A program made the translations under genes and the position numbers. From Leifsonia tongyongensis (GTDB lineage: Bacteria > Actinomycetota > Actinomycetes > Actinomycetales > Microbacteriaceae), in contig NZ_JAAGWY010000003.1 in assembly GCF_010686705.1 (NCBI RefSeq), positions 124,001 through 188,000 on the forward strand: a stretch of DNA of 64,000 nt, in the 5' to 3' direction. Of the stretch, positions 34,613-43,383 are shown one piece after another; the first letter of the stretch is position 1; each line of letters starts with the position of its first letter. The notes below the pieces were generated by a model. That model searched no databases. It saw nothing but the letters and a program-made list of their open reading frames with translations, and had not been told where the DNA came from.

Positions 34613-35604
34613 TCGGAGACGTTCACCGTCCTCGACTGCAGCGCCGACAGGAGCACCGCTTCGGCGACCCTGACGTTCTGGAGTCCCTCGCGCATCGTCA
34701 CGATGTTGCCGCCCAACCCGAGGATCGCGTCGCGGAACGCCTCATGCTCGAGACGGAGCGGTTCGCGTTTCGCGAAGGCGTACCGCAGCATCGAACCTTC
34801 GGATACGCCGCGGAAGGCCATGACGGACTCCCACTCGGTCGCGACGGTGCCGTTCTCGAAGAAGGTGAGGTCGCTGCTGATGGTGTCGGCGACGAACGCC
34901 CCGCGCTCGCCGGTGACCACGGTCACCCGCTCCTTCATCGGCGAGAGCCAGTTCACGAGATGGTTGGTGATCACATGGTTCTTCAGGCGTGCGGTGAACG
35001 AGACCATGTCCTCGAACTCGCGGCCGCTGCGGAGCGCGGTGTGCGCCGAGACGGTCGCGAACGGGCTCTGGGCCAGCCATGAGGTGAGGTCGATGTCGTG
35101 CGTCGCAAGATCCTTGACGACGCCGACGTCGGCGATCCGCGACGGGAACGGCCCCTGGCGGCGCGTGGCGATCTGGTAGACATCGCCGAGTTCGCCGGCC
35201 TCGATGCGCTGCCGCATGTTCTGCAGGGCCGGGTTGAATCGTTCGATGTGACCGACCGCGCCGACGAGTCCCCGCGACTCGAACGCCTCGACGATGCGGG
35301 CGCTCGACTCGACGTCGCCGGAGATCGGCTTCTCGACGAGCGTGTGGATCCCGGCGTCGGCGAGCCGGAGGGCCAGGTCTTCATGGAACACTGTCGGAAC
35401 GGCGACGACGGCCGCGTCGATCCCTGCGGAGATCAGGTCTTCGACGGAGTTCGAGACCTCGAGGTCGCCCGCGACCCTGTGGGGATCGCCCATCGCATCC
35501 GCGACGCCGGCGAGAACGACACCATCCGTCTCGCGGATCACGCGTGCGTGATGCCTCCCCATCATGCCCAGGCCGACCAGGCCGATCCTCAGCTCTGCCA
35601 TCAC
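34609..35604 (-). CDS. wbpB: Gfo/Idh/MocA-family oxidoreductase (WbpB/WlbA-like UDP-GlcNAcA 3-dehydrogenase)
   Basis: 331 residues. Rossmann motif VGLGMMGRHHARVI (residues 9-22), VEKPISGDVES with the catalytic-region Glu-Lys-Pro, and RQGPFPSRIADVGVVKDLATHDIDL (in part), where the D-x-x-x-H-D catalytic motif lies. WbpB-type enzymes oxidise C3 of UDP-GlcNAc uronic acid and work with a WbpE transaminase; the WbpE-like gene is directly upstream and overlaps by 4 bp. GTG 35604 keeps the GTGA overlap; ATG 35601 is one codon further. Substrate is inferred from the operon. Confidence 0.82.
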   Translation of the reverse strand: MMAELRIGLVGLGMMGRHHARVIRETDGVVLAGVADAMGDPHRVAGDLEVSNSVEDLISAGIDAAVVAVPTVFHEDLALRLADAGIHTLVEKPISGDVESSARIVEAFESRGLVGAVGHIERFNPALQNMRQRIEAGELGDVYQIATRRQGPFPSRIADVGVVKDLATHDIDLTSWLAQSPFATVSAHTALRSGREFEDMVSFTARLKNHVITNHLVNWLSPMKERVTVVTGERGAFVADTISSDLTFFENGTVATEWESVMAFRGVSEGSMLRYAFAKREPLRLEHEAFRDAILGLGGNIVTMREGLQNVRVAEAVLLSALQSRTVNVSE

Positions 35605-36698
35605 GAACCCGCCTTCGCAAGGGCGTTGACGGCCGAGACGATGCGCTCCAGGTCGCTGCGCGAGAGCGACGGGTGGACCGGGAGCGACAGCACTTCAGCG
35701 GCCGCCCTCTCGGTCTCGGGCAGGTCTTCGGTGCGCTGGAACGAGGGGAGACGGTGATTGGGGATCGGGTAGTAGACGCCGCTGCCGATCGCGTACTCGT
35801 CCCGCAGCGCCTTGGCGAGACCGTCGCGGTCGTCCTGAACGCGGATCGTGTACTGGTGGTAGACGTGGGTCGCGTCCGCTGCGACCGGCGGTGTGACGAC
35901 ACCCTGGAGCTCGGCGTCGAAGAAGGCGGCGTTGTCCCGTCGCTGCTGCGTCCAGCCGTCGATCTTGGTCAGCTGCACGCGACCGATCGCCGCGTGCAGG
36001 TTCGTCATCCGGGCATTGAAGCCGACGATCTCGTTCTCGTACTGCTTCTCCATGCCCTGGTTGCGCAGCAGCCTGAGCCGGCGCGCAACCTCGTCACTGC
36101 CGGTCGTGACGATGCCGCCTTCGCCGGACGTCATATTCTTCGTCGGGTAGAGGCTGAACATCGCGAAGGAGCCGAAGGCTCCGACGGGGACTCCGGCCTT
36201 CGTCGCGCCGTGCGCCTGCGCCGCGTCTTCGAAGAGCTGCAGCCCGCGCTGCGACGCCAGGTCGCCGAGGGCGACGACGTCGGCCGGGTGTCCGTACAGG
36301 TGCACGGGCATGATGCCGACCGTCCGCTCCGTGATGACGGAGGCGACCGAAGCGGGATCCAGCGCGAAATAGTCGGGCTCGATGTCGGCGAAGACGGGGG
36401 TCGCGCCGGTGAGTGCGACCGAGTTGGCCGTGGCGGCGAACGTGAACGACGGAACGATGACCTCGTCGCCGGGGCCGACGCCTGCGGCCAGGAGGCCGAG
36501 GTGGAGGCCGGCGGTTCCCGAATTCACGGCTACAGCGTGACGACCATCGACCAGGTGGGCCGAGAACTCGGTCTCGAATGCTGCGACCTCGGCGCCCTGT
36601 GCGAGCATCCCCGACACGAGGACGGCGTCGACCGCCGCCCGCTCCTCATCGCCGATGATCGGTTTGGCGGCCGGGATGAACTCCAGCTGCTCGGTCAT
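35601..36698 (-). CDS. wbpE: DegT/DnrJ/EryC1 aminotransferase (WbpE-like)
   Basis: 365 residues, a PLP-dependent sugar transaminase. Start ATG 36698 is used because it overlaps the upstream acyltransferase stop as ATGA and begins MTEQLEFIPAAKP. Visible motifs are AVNSGTAGLHLGL (phosphate binding), VPSFTFAATANS, EDAAQAHGATKAG with the PLP-ring Asp, FSLYPTKNMTSGEGG with the Schiff-base Lys, and NARMTNLHAAIGRVQL. In the WbpB/WbpE pair it aminates the C3 ketone of the UDP-sugar using glutamate. The neighbouring oxidoreductase and acyltransferase support this assignment. Confidence 0.87.
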   Translation of the reverse strand: MTEQLEFIPAAKPIIGDEERAAVDAVLVSGMLAQGAEVAAFETEFSAHLVDGRHAVAVNSGTAGLHLGLLAAGVGPGDEVIVPSFTFAATANSVALTGATPVFADIEPDYFALDPASVASVITERTVGIMPVHLYGHPADVVALGDLASQRGLQLFEDAAQAHGATKAGVPVGAFGSFAMFSLYPTKNMTSGEGGIVTTGSDEVARRLRLLRNQGMEKQYENEIVGFNARMTNLHAAIGRVQLTKIDGWTQQRRDNAAFFDAELQGVVTPPVAADATHVYHQYTIRVQDDRDGLAKALRDEYAIGSGVYYPIPNHRLPSFQRTEDLPETERAAAEVLSLPVHPSLSRSDLERIVSAVNALAKAGS

Positions 36699-37285
36699 GC
36701 GGAAACCTCTCTCAGTTCGTCGTTCTCTTCGCGGTAGCGCGCTCCCGTCTCGGGGCACACCCACTCGTCGCCTTCGGCCTCGAGCGGCACGCCGGCCCGG
36801 CCGACCCAGCGGATGCGTCGCGCGGGCACTCCTGCGACGAGCGCGAAGTCGGGCACATCTTTCGTCACCACGGCCCCGGCCGCGACGGTCGCCCAGCGGC
36901 CGATCGTGACGGGCGCGATACAGACCGCGCGGGCTCCGATGGACGCGCCGTCGCGGATCGTCACCCCGACCGGCGTCCAGTCGTGGGCGCTCTTCAGCTC
37001 GCCGTCCGGCGTCACGGCGCGGGGATAGGTGTCGTTCGTCAGCACGACGGCCGGGCCGATGAACACACCGTTCCCCAGAACCGCGGGCTCGTAGACCAGG
37101 CCGTAGTTCTGCACTTTGCAGTTGTCGCCCATGACGACGCCCGGGCCGACGTATGCGCCGCGCCCGATGATGCAGTCGCGACCCATCTGCACGCCTTCGC
37201 GTACTTGGGCGAGATGCCAGATCTTGGTGCCTTCGCCGATCGCCGCTTCAGTCGACACATCGGCCCCGGGTGCAATAAAGACCAA
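36695..37285 (-). CDS. wbpD: Left-handed beta-helix N-acetyltransferase (WbpD-like)
   Basis: 196 residues. Hexapeptide repeats run through most of the chain, with EGTKIWHLAQVREGVQMG near the N-terminus (the T-K-I-W-H signature of WbpD/WlbB), CKVQNYGLVYEPAVLGNGVFIGP and VLTNDTYPRA. These proteins use acetyl-CoA to acetylate the 3-amino group of UDP-GlcNAc3NA. The last 35 residues add a short extension (EWVCPETGARYREEN). The start appears to be TTG at 37285, preceded by GAGAGGA; no better start exists upstream. It heads the wbpD-wbpE-wbpB-GT operon. Confidence 0.85.
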   Translation of the reverse strand: MVFIAPGADVSTEAAIGEGTKIWHLAQVREGVQMGRDCIIGRGAYVGPGVVMGDNCKVQNYGLVYEPAVLGNGVFIGPAVVLTNDTYPRAVTPDGELKSAHDWTPVGVTIRDGASIGARAVCIAPVTIGRWATVAAGAVVTKDVPDFALVAGVPARRIRWVGRAGVPLEAEGDEWVCPETGARYREENDELREVSA

Positions 37286-37343
37286 CGCTGCCGGTCCTCT
37301 CGGTGAATTCTTCGGCTCGGGGAGCGGGGGCGCTTCCGCAAAG

Positions 37344-37349
37344 AAACTA
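37344..37349 (-). promoter_or_regulatory. Extended -10 TGGTAGTTT of the wbpDEB operon
   Basis: TAGTTT preceded by TGG, on the minus strand about 59 nt upstream of the TTG start of the acetyltransferase gene. The same nonamer precedes manA. Confidence 0.4.
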
Positions 37350-37446
37350 CCATGTGAAGCTTGCCGGGCCCCGGTCGCGGCCCGCCCCCGACCGCGTGCA
37401 CAGGGCCCGGTCAGGACGGGCCGGATAGGATTGGTGCAGTCGTCAC

Positions 37447-38157
37447 ATGCGCGAACCCATCAACCGAGGAGTCACCATCAGCACGCCCGTCGAGCAGCGT
37501 ACCTGGCTCGTGGTCCCCCTCTTCAACGAAGCCCCGGTGGTCCGCGCGGTCGTCGAGCAGGCGCGCGCCACGTTCCCCAAAGTGGTCTGCGTCGATGACG
37601 GCAGCTCGGATGCGTCGGTGGCCGAGGCGACGGCGGCCGGCGCAATCGTGGTGCGGCATCCCATCAACCTCGGTCAGGGCGCGTCCCTCCGGACGGGCCT
37701 CGACTACGCCATGCGCGACCCCGGGGCCGACTACTTCGTCACCTTCGATGCCGACGGACAGCATCTCGTCGACGACGCCCTCGTCATGGTGAAGATGCTC
37801 GATTCCCAGCCTCTCGACATCGTCGTCGGCTCCCGCTTCCTCGATGGCCGCACGTCGGTCTCCCCGCTGAAGCGCGTCGTTCTCAAACTGGGCATCGTCT
37901 TCGAGCGGCTCAGCACGGGCGTCCGGCTGACGGATGCGCACAACGGCCTCCGCGCGCTGAACCGCCACGCAGCGGAGACCATCGCCATCACGCAGAACCG
38001 CATGGCCCACGCATCCGAGATCGTCTCGGAGATCGGCCGCAATGACCTGAGGTGGGCCGAAGCGCCCGTTCACGTCGTGTACACCGACTACTCCCGCTCC
38101 AAAGGGCAGTCCGTGTGGAACTCGGTGAACATCCTCAGCGACCTTTTCTTGAAATAG
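37447..38157 (+). CDS. GT2 polyprenyl-phosphate glycosyltransferase (DPM1-like)
   Basis: 236 residues, a single GT-A domain without a membrane anchor. Motifs are WLVVPLFNEAPVVRAVV, VCVDDGSSDASV, the NLGQGASLRTGLDYA stretch, VTFDADGQHLVDDALVM with the metal-binding D-A-D, and GSRFLDGRTS. Such enzymes transfer a sugar from a nucleotide donor to polyprenyl phosphate. It is followed 8 bp later by a DUF2304 gene, the usual partner. A TAGGAT -10-like hexamer lies at 37426-37431, giving a leader of about 9 nt. Confidence 0.9.
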   Translation: MREPINRGVTISTPVEQRTWLVVPLFNEAPVVRAVVEQARATFPKVVCVDDGSSDASVAEATAAGAIVVRHPINLGQGASLRTGLDYAMRDPGADYFVTFDADGQHLVDDALVMVKMLDSQPLDIVVGSRFLDGRTSVSPLKRVVLKLGIVFERLSTGVRLTDAHNGLRALNRHAAETIAITQNRMAHASEIVSEIGRNDLRWAEAPVHVVYTDYSRSKGQSVWNSVNILSDLFLK

Positions 38158-38165
38158 GAGTCCTC

Positions 38166-38585
38166 GTGGAAAACGGGCAATTTGTGATCAAGATCATCCT
38201 GGTCGTGGCGTTCGCCGCGTTCGCCGTCTTCCTCATGCTCCCAGGGCGGGGGGTCCGGCATGCGGCGATCCGTCGCCTGGTGATGGTCGCCCTTCTGGCG
38301 ATCACGGTGCTGGCCGTGGTGTTCCCGTCGGCCGTCAACCAGGTGGCGCATTTCGTCGGCGTCGGCCGTGGCACCGATCTGCTCCTCTACGGGCTCATCG
38401 TGGTCTTCATCGGGAATTCGATCCTCGTCCAGCGCCGTTACCGCAACACCGAACGGCAGATCACCGAGCTCGCTCGCCAGCTCGCCATCCTCCAGGCGCC
38501 GCCGCCCGGCTCCGTCGCACCGGTCGAGGAACCCCTGGCCCAACACCCCGCCGACGCCACGGGCAGCCAGACGCCCATCCCCTAG
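38166..38585 (+). CDS. DUF2304 small membrane protein
   Basis: 139 residues with three hydrophobic helices (about 6-24, 35-55, 68-85) and a hydrophilic end beginning RYRNTERQITELARQLA, a pattern matching DUF2304. The family is frequently encoded beside polyprenyl-phosphate GT2 enzymes and may anchor or assist them; function is unproven. GTG 38166 is used as start, preceded by AGGAG in the stop region of the GT2 gene. Confidence 0.8.
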   Translation: MENGQFVIKIILVVAFAAFAVFLMLPGRGVRHAAIRRLVMVALLAITVLAVVFPSAVNQVAHFVGVGRGTDLLLYGLIVVFIGNSILVQRRYRNTERQITELARQLAILQAPPPGSVAPVEEPLAQHPADATGSQTPIP

Positions 38586-38588
38586 GAT
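38583..38588 (+). promoter_or_regulatory. -10 hexamer TAGGAT, probable leaderless promoter of galE
   Basis: TAGGAT overlaps the DUF2304 stop codon and ends 7 nt before the galE ATG at 38596. Confidence 0.45.
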
Positions 38589-38595
38589 CGGTCGT

Positions 38596-39573
38596 ATGCG
38601 GACCCTGATCACCGGCGGAGCCGGCTATATCGGCTCGCATGTCGTCCGACTCCTCAGGGATCGCGGCGACTCGGTCGTGGTGGTCGACGACCTTTCGACC
38701 GGTTTCGCAGACCGGGTCGCCGGCACGCGTCTGGTGCGCCTCGATCTGGCCTCGGACACCGCTCCGGCCATCATCGAGGCCGTGCTCCGCGAGGAGCAGA
38801 TCGATGCGGTCCTCCATTTCGCCGCGCGCAAGCAGGTCCACGAGTCGGTGAACAGACCCGCCTGGTACTACGCGCAGAATGTCGGCTCCCTGGCCAATCT
38901 CCTGCTCGCCATGGAGTCCGCCGAGGTGTCGAGGCTGGTGTTCTCGTCGTCGGCCGCCGTCTACGGCGCGGTCGAGGGGGATGCGGTCGCCGAGTCGGCC
39001 CCCACCCACCCCGTCAATCCGTATGGGCGGACGAAGCTCATCGGCGAGCAGCTCATCGACGACGCCGCCATCGGTACAGGCCTCTCGGCGGTGAGCCTCC
39101 GCTACTTCAACGTCGGGGGTGCTGGCTGGCCGGACCTGGCCGATCGCGCGATCCTCAATCTCATCCCGATGGTCTTCGAGCGCATCGACGTCGGGCTGCC
39201 TCCGGCGATCTTCGGAGACGACTATCCGACCGCCGACGGCACGTGCATTCGCGACTTCGTCCACGTGCTCGACCTCGCGGATGCGCATGTCGAAGCCCTG
39301 GACCACCTGGCCGGAGGTGCGCACGGCCACCAGGTCTTCAACGTCGGCACCGGCGAGGGAACGAGCGTCCGCGCCATGATCGAGGAGATCCTCGCCGTCG
39401 CGGGGTCGGGCCTGGTGCCGGAGGTGCACGACCGGAGGCCGGGCGACCCCGCCTCGGTGGTGGCGTCGCCCGCCCTCATCGCGGCGACGCTCGGCTGGCG
39501 GGCACAGCGCGGTCTCGACGAGATCGTGCGCTCGGCGTGGGACGCCCACCTGACCCGGGCACCGGGCGAGTGA
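38596..39573 (+). CDS. galE: UDP-glucose 4-epimerase-like NAD-dependent epimerase (copy 1)
   Basis: 325 residues. NAD motif GGAGYIGSHVVRLL (residues 7-20), FAARKQVHESVNRP, VFSSSAAVYGAVEGD with the active-site Ser, and NPYGRTKLIGEQLI with catalytic Tyr and Lys. The C-terminal TADGTCIRDFVHVLDLADAH block is standard GalE. It interconverts UDP-glucose and UDP-galactose, or the GlcNAc/GalNAc pair. ATG 38596 directly precedes the NAD motif. The stop overlaps the next gene as GTGA. A second copy lies at 52923, so the two may serve different pathways or substrates. Confidence 0.93.
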   Translation: MRTLITGGAGYIGSHVVRLLRDRGDSVVVVDDLSTGFADRVAGTRLVRLDLASDTAPAIIEAVLREEQIDAVLHFAARKQVHESVNRPAWYYAQNVGSLANLLLAMESAEVSRLVFSSSAAVYGAVEGDAVAESAPTHPVNPYGRTKLIGEQLIDDAAIGTGLSAVSLRYFNVGGAGWPDLADRAILNLIPMVFERIDVGLPPAIFGDDYPTADGTCIRDFVHVLDLADAHVEALDHLAGGAHGHQVFNVGTGEGTSVRAMIEEILAVAGSGLVPEVHDRRPGDPASVVASPALIAATLGWRAQRGLDEIVRSAWDAHLTRAPGE

Positions 39574-41144
39574 GCCAGACGGCCGAGGCCGCGCCCGGGA
39601 CGGCGCGGACTCGCACCCGCAGCGCGTTCTGGATCCCGTTCGCCTTCATCGCCGTCCTCAGCTGCCTCTGGGCTCTCGCTGGTCCTCTCTTCTCCGTCCC
39701 CGACGAGAACGCGCACGCGACGAAGGCGATCGCCCAGGTTCGCGGAGAAGTCGTCGGGGCGACAGAACCGGGAAAGAAGTACCTGGTCGTCGACCTGCCG
39801 ACGGGTTACCACTACAACCATTCGGCGATGTGCTACCTGTTCGTCCCCACCCAGTCGGCGCACTGCACCGCGAGCTTCGGCGACGGGACCGGCAGGAACT
39901 ATTTCGAGAACTGGGTCGGGGCCTACAACCCGATCTACTACTACCTGGTGGGCTGGCCGAGTCTCCTCACCGACAACGGCGCAGTGGGCGTCTATGCAAT
40001 GCGGATCGCGAGCGCCCTCCTCGGCGCGCTGCTGCTGGCGTGGGCGTTCCAGTCGGCGCTGTCGTCGTTCCGGTCGCGCTGGCTTCCGCTCGGCCTCCTG
40101 CTCGTCGCGGGCCCCATGGTGCTCTACCTCGTGGGATCGGTGAACCCGAACGGCGTCGAGATCGCTGCGGCGGCCGCCTTGTGGGCGTCCCTGCTCCGCC
40201 TTCTCGAGCGCCACGACGACCGGCTCGAGGCGGCCTGGAGCGCCCTTCCCAGCTGGTACCTGTGGCTCATCGTGACCGTGTCGTCGATCCTCCTCGCGAA
40301 TGCGCGCTCCGTCGGCCCGCTCTGGCTCGTCATCGTGGTAGCGGCCTGCGTGGCCATCGCGGGACGGCGTGCGGCTAGAGCCTTCTTCACGCGCGGGCGC
40401 AACTACGTATGGATCGCCGTGATCGCTGCGGGGACGCTCTTCGCCGGCATCTGGACCCTCGCGACCGGGGGAGTGGGCGCCCAGGCCGGAGCCGGCGACG
40501 CTCCGCTCGTCGGCAAGGGGTTCCTCTCGGGTTTCGCCGCCATGATCCGGTTCACGCCCGCCTTCCTCGAACAGCAGCTCGGCGTCTTCGGCTGGCTGGA
40601 CACGCCTCTGCCGTGGATCCTGTATGCGGTCATCTCGGTCGCGATCGGCCTGGTCGTCGTGCTCGCTCTCACCGGGACGGATCGCCGTTCCGCCATAGTC
40701 GTGCTGTCGTCGCTCGTCGCGATCGTCCTGATCCCTGCGGTGGTCCAGGCGCTCACCATCGGGCGCACGGGCATGATCTGGCAGGGGCGTTACGGGCTGT
40801 TCCTGTTCCTGGCCGTGCCATTGCTCGCGGCCTGGATGCTCTCCGCACCTGCGGGCGCTCGGCTCGCCTTCCTCTCGGTGCGCGTGAGCTGGGTCGCGCT
40901 CGGCCTTGCCGGCGTCTTCAGCATCGTCGCGTTCTTCGCGGTGATGCGCCGCTATGTCACGGGCTTCGGCGAAGGCATCGGCAAGATGTTCCACCCTGAT
41001 TGGCAGCCGCCGCTCGGCTGGGAGGCCCTGGTCGGCCTCTATGCGCTCGCCATGACGGGTTTCGTGCTCTGGCTCGGCTTCAGCGCTCGCCGCATCGCCG
41101 TCGCCGAAGACGCTCGCCGCGCTGACCGGGTGGGCGCCAGGTGA
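39570..41144 (+). CDS. DUF2142-family multi-pass membrane protein (second copy)
   Basis: 524 residues with a first helix near 20-40, then an extracellular stretch containing VPDENAHATKAIAQV, and about twelve hydrophobic helices in all. The D-E-N-x-H after the first helix parallels the acidic pair of GT-C enzymes. The extracellular loop with several Tyr/Asn residues (VGAYNPIYYYLVGW) is similar to the copy at 28111. GTG 39570 overlaps the galE stop. It is followed by a GT4 gene with a 4-bp GTGA overlap, so galE, this protein and the GT4 form one operon. Confidence 0.77.
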   Translation: MSQTAEAAPGTARTRTRSAFWIPFAFIAVLSCLWALAGPLFSVPDENAHATKAIAQVRGEVVGATEPGKKYLVVDLPTGYHYNHSAMCYLFVPTQSAHCTASFGDGTGRNYFENWVGAYNPIYYYLVGWPSLLTDNGAVGVYAMRIASALLGALLLAWAFQSALSSFRSRWLPLGLLLVAGPMVLYLVGSVNPNGVEIAAAAALWASLLRLLERHDDRLEAAWSALPSWYLWLIVTVSSILLANARSVGPLWLVIVVAACVAIAGRRAARAFFTRGRNYVWIAVIAAGTLFAGIWTLATGGVGAQAGAGDAPLVGKGFLSGFAAMIRFTPAFLEQQLGVFGWLDTPLPWILYAVISVAIGLVVVLALTGTDRRSAIVVLSSLVAIVLIPAVVQALTIGRTGMIWQGRYGLFLFLAVPLLAAWMLSAPAGARLAFLSVRVSWVALGLAGVFSIVAFFAVMRRYVTGFGEGIGKMFHPDWQPPLGWEALVGLYALAMTGFVLWLGFSARRIAVAEDARRADRVGAR

Positions 41145-42301
41145 CGACCCTGCGGGTCGCGATCGCGTACGACTGCCTATACCCGGTGAACACCGGCGGA
41201 GGCGAACGCGTCTATCGCCGAATGGCCGAACTCCTCGTCGAACGCGGCCACAAGGTCGACTATCTGACCCGCAGGCAGTGGGATGGGGCCGCACCGGATG
41301 CCTCGTTCCGCGTCGTGCCGGTGTGGTCGGGTGAGATCTACGACGACGCAGGCGGCAGGCTCACGAGCGCCGCGGTCGGCTTCGCCCGTGCGCTGTCCCG
41401 GTATCTGAGGCGCCATCGTCACGATTACGACCTGGTCATCGTGAGCGCCCTTCCCGTGCTGAACGTCTTCGGCGCCCGTGCCGCCCTCCTCGGGTCGCGC
41501 ACACACGTCGTCACCGACTGGCTCGAGGTCTGGCCGTGGCGCAAATGGCGCGAATACTCGGGCGCCCTCGTCGGCTCGGCCGCATTCTTCCTGCAGGTGA
41601 CCGGACTGCGGATCGCCGGTGACATCACGGTCAACAGCTCTTTCACGCGCGCCAGGGTCCGGCGCTATCGGCGGCGGAGCGCTCCGGTGGTGCTCGGCCT
41701 TCTCGATTTGGTCGGCGCTCCCGGTCCGACCCCGACCGTTCCCGTCGACGGAGGTCTCGCCCTCTTCGCCGGGCGCCACATCCCTGACAAGCAGCTCGCC
41801 TCGCTTCCGGCGGCGATCGCGGTGGCCCGACGGTCGCGCGATGACGTGCACCTGGTCGTGGCCGGTGCCGGCCCCGAGACGCAGCGGCTCCGGGATGCCG
41901 TGGCGGCGTCGGGGCAGGAGGCCGCCATCCGGATCGTCGGTCGCGTCGATGACGACGAGCTCGACCGTTTGATGGCGTCGGCGGGTGTGCTCGTGAACCC
42001 CTCACGACGGGAAGGGTTCGGACTGGTCGTCGCGGAGGCGGCCGCCCGGGGGACACCGAGCGTCGTGGTCGCCGGCGAGGACAACGCCGCCGCCGAGCTC
42101 GTGCACGATGGGGTCAACGGCTTCGTCGCGGAGTCCGTCTCCGCAGACGACCTGGGTTCGGCGATCCTCCGCGTGCTCGACGCGGGCGAGGGACTGAGAG
42201 TGTCCACCCTGGGCTGGTTCGAGCGTGCGCGCGAAACGCAGAACCTGGCCCGCTCGGTGGACGAGCTGCTCGCGCGCTACGAGGCGTCGAGAGCGCGCTG
42301 A
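41141..42301 (+). CDS. GT4-family glycosyltransferase
   Basis: 386 residues. The N-terminal domain starts VAIAYDCLYPVNTGGGERVYRR, with a GGG-E-R loop typical of GT4 acceptor domains. The donor domain has LFAGRHIPDKQLASLPAAI, VAGAGPETQRLRDAV, IVGRVDDDELDRLM and VNPSRREGFGLVVAEAAARGTPSVVV (in part), with the catalytic E-x7-E pair. GTG start overlapping the DUF2142 gene. Its end overlaps the converging GT4 gene by 25 bp. The donor sugar is unknown. Confidence 0.88.
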   Translation: MTTLRVAIAYDCLYPVNTGGGERVYRRMAELLVERGHKVDYLTRRQWDGAAPDASFRVVPVWSGEIYDDAGGRLTSAAVGFARALSRYLRRHRHDYDLVIVSALPVLNVFGARAALLGSRTHVVTDWLEVWPWRKWREYSGALVGSAAFFLQVTGLRIAGDITVNSSFTRARVRRYRRRSAPVVLGLLDLVGAPGPTPTVPVDGGLALFAGRHIPDKQLASLPAAIAVARRSRDDVHLVVAGAGPETQRLRDAVAASGQEAAIRIVGRVDDDELDRLMASAGVLVNPSRREGFGLVVAEAAARGTPSVVVAGEDNAAAELVHDGVNGFVAESVSADDLGSAILRVLDAGEGLRVSTLGWFERARETQNLARSVDELLARYEASRAR

Positions 42302-43383
42302 AAGCTTCGCACGGTGCCGCGTGCGGCGGCCGTCCACGTGAAGCCGGCGGCGCGTTCGCGGCCGAGCGCCGACAGCTCGGCACGCTTCGCCGGGTCGGAG
42401 AGCAGGCGGCGGATGCCCTGGGCGAGGCTCGTGACGCTCTCCGGGTCGACGTAGACGGCCGCGCCGCCGCCGATCTCCCGGAGCACCGGCAGGTCGGAGC
42501 AGATGACCGGGCACCCGTGCGCCATGGCCTCGAGCACGGGGAGCCCGAAGCCCTCGAAGAGGGTAGGGAGCACCACGCAGCTTGCTTCGCCGTACAGGCG
42601 TTCGAGTTCGTCGTCGGCCACCCAGCCGAGCAGCTGCACGTGGGTCCTGAGCCCGAGCCGTTCGACGATCGGCGCCAGAGGGTCGTCGCCGTGGCCGCCG
42701 GTGATGACCAGGTGCGGCCGTTCCCGCCCGGGGATGAGGGCAAGCGCCTCCAGCAGCATCCCGAAGTTCTTGTGCGGCATGCGGTTGCCGACGCTGAGCA
42801 TGAAACCGTCGTGCCGCTCGGTCGCCACCTGAGTCAGGTGGTCCGGCCCGCCGGCGAGGGGGACGACGTCGATCCGGTCCTCCGGCACCTCGAGCACGTG
42901 TTCGATGTCGTCTCCGGATGCCCGGCTCACGGTGAGCACCCGGGTCGCGCGCCGTGCGGCGCCGCGCATCAGCGCGCGGAGGACGGGGGCGTACGGCCCC
43001 GGCACCCATTCCGGATGGCGGAACGGCAGGAGGTCGTGGACCGTGAGCACGAGGGGCACCGACGATCGCCATGGCCCGATGTTCGCTGGGGAGTGCACCA
43101 GGTCGGCGCCGAGCCGCCGGGCCGCGCCGGGTACCGCCGTCAGCTCTCCGCGTGCCCAGGCGACCCGGCTCTCGCCACTGATCCCGGAGTCGATCACCTC
43201 GCCAGGGAACCAGGAGGTGTCCATCGCGGCCAGCTCCCGCGAGGCGTACCCGACGTATTCGAACCCGACGTGCTCGAACCCGTATGGGCCTGCGCCGAGG
43301 GCGCGGTAGAGGTTGCGGGCGTAGGACTCCATGCCGCCCCTGGTGCCCGTGTAGAACAGGAGGTCGACGAGGATGCGTGTCAC
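42277..43383 (-). CDS. GT4-family glycosyltransferase (mannosyl/rhamnosyltransferase-like)
   Basis: 368 residues. Motifs are LFYTGTRGGMESYARNLYRAL, TVHDLLPFRHPEW, TVSRASGDDIEHVL, LSVGNRMPHKNFGMLLEAL (the K of the phosphate-binding loop), and LPTLFEGFGLPVLEAMAHGCPVI carrying the E-x7-E motif. The start is GTG 43383, which overlaps the stop of the flippase-like gene upstream as GTGA; the longer frame running upstream is a shadow of that gene. It is the third gene of a GT2-flippase-GT4 leftward operon. Confidence 0.88.
   Translation of the reverse strand: MTRILVDLLFYTGTRGGMESYARNLYRALGAGPYGFEHVGFEYVGYASRELAAMDTSWFPGEVIDSGISGESRVAWARGELTAVPGAARRLGADLVHSPANIGPWRSSVPLVLTVHDLLPFRHPEWVPGPYAPVLRALMRGAARRATRVLTVSRASGDDIEHVLEVPEDRIDVVPLAGGPDHLTQVATERHDGFMLSVGNRMPHKNFGMLLEALALIPGRERPHLVITGGHGDDPLAPIVERLGLRTHVQLLGWVADDELERLYGEASCVVLPTLFEGFGLPVLEAMAHGCPVICSDLPVLREIGGGAAVYVDPESVTSLAQGIRRLLSDPAKRAELSALGRERAAGFTWTAAARGTVRSFQRALDAS

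Noticed and set aside
39222-41294. Leftward 690-codon frame opposite galE and DUF2142
   Set aside because: Arg/Glu/His-rich with no domain; it is the antisense shadow of well supported genes.
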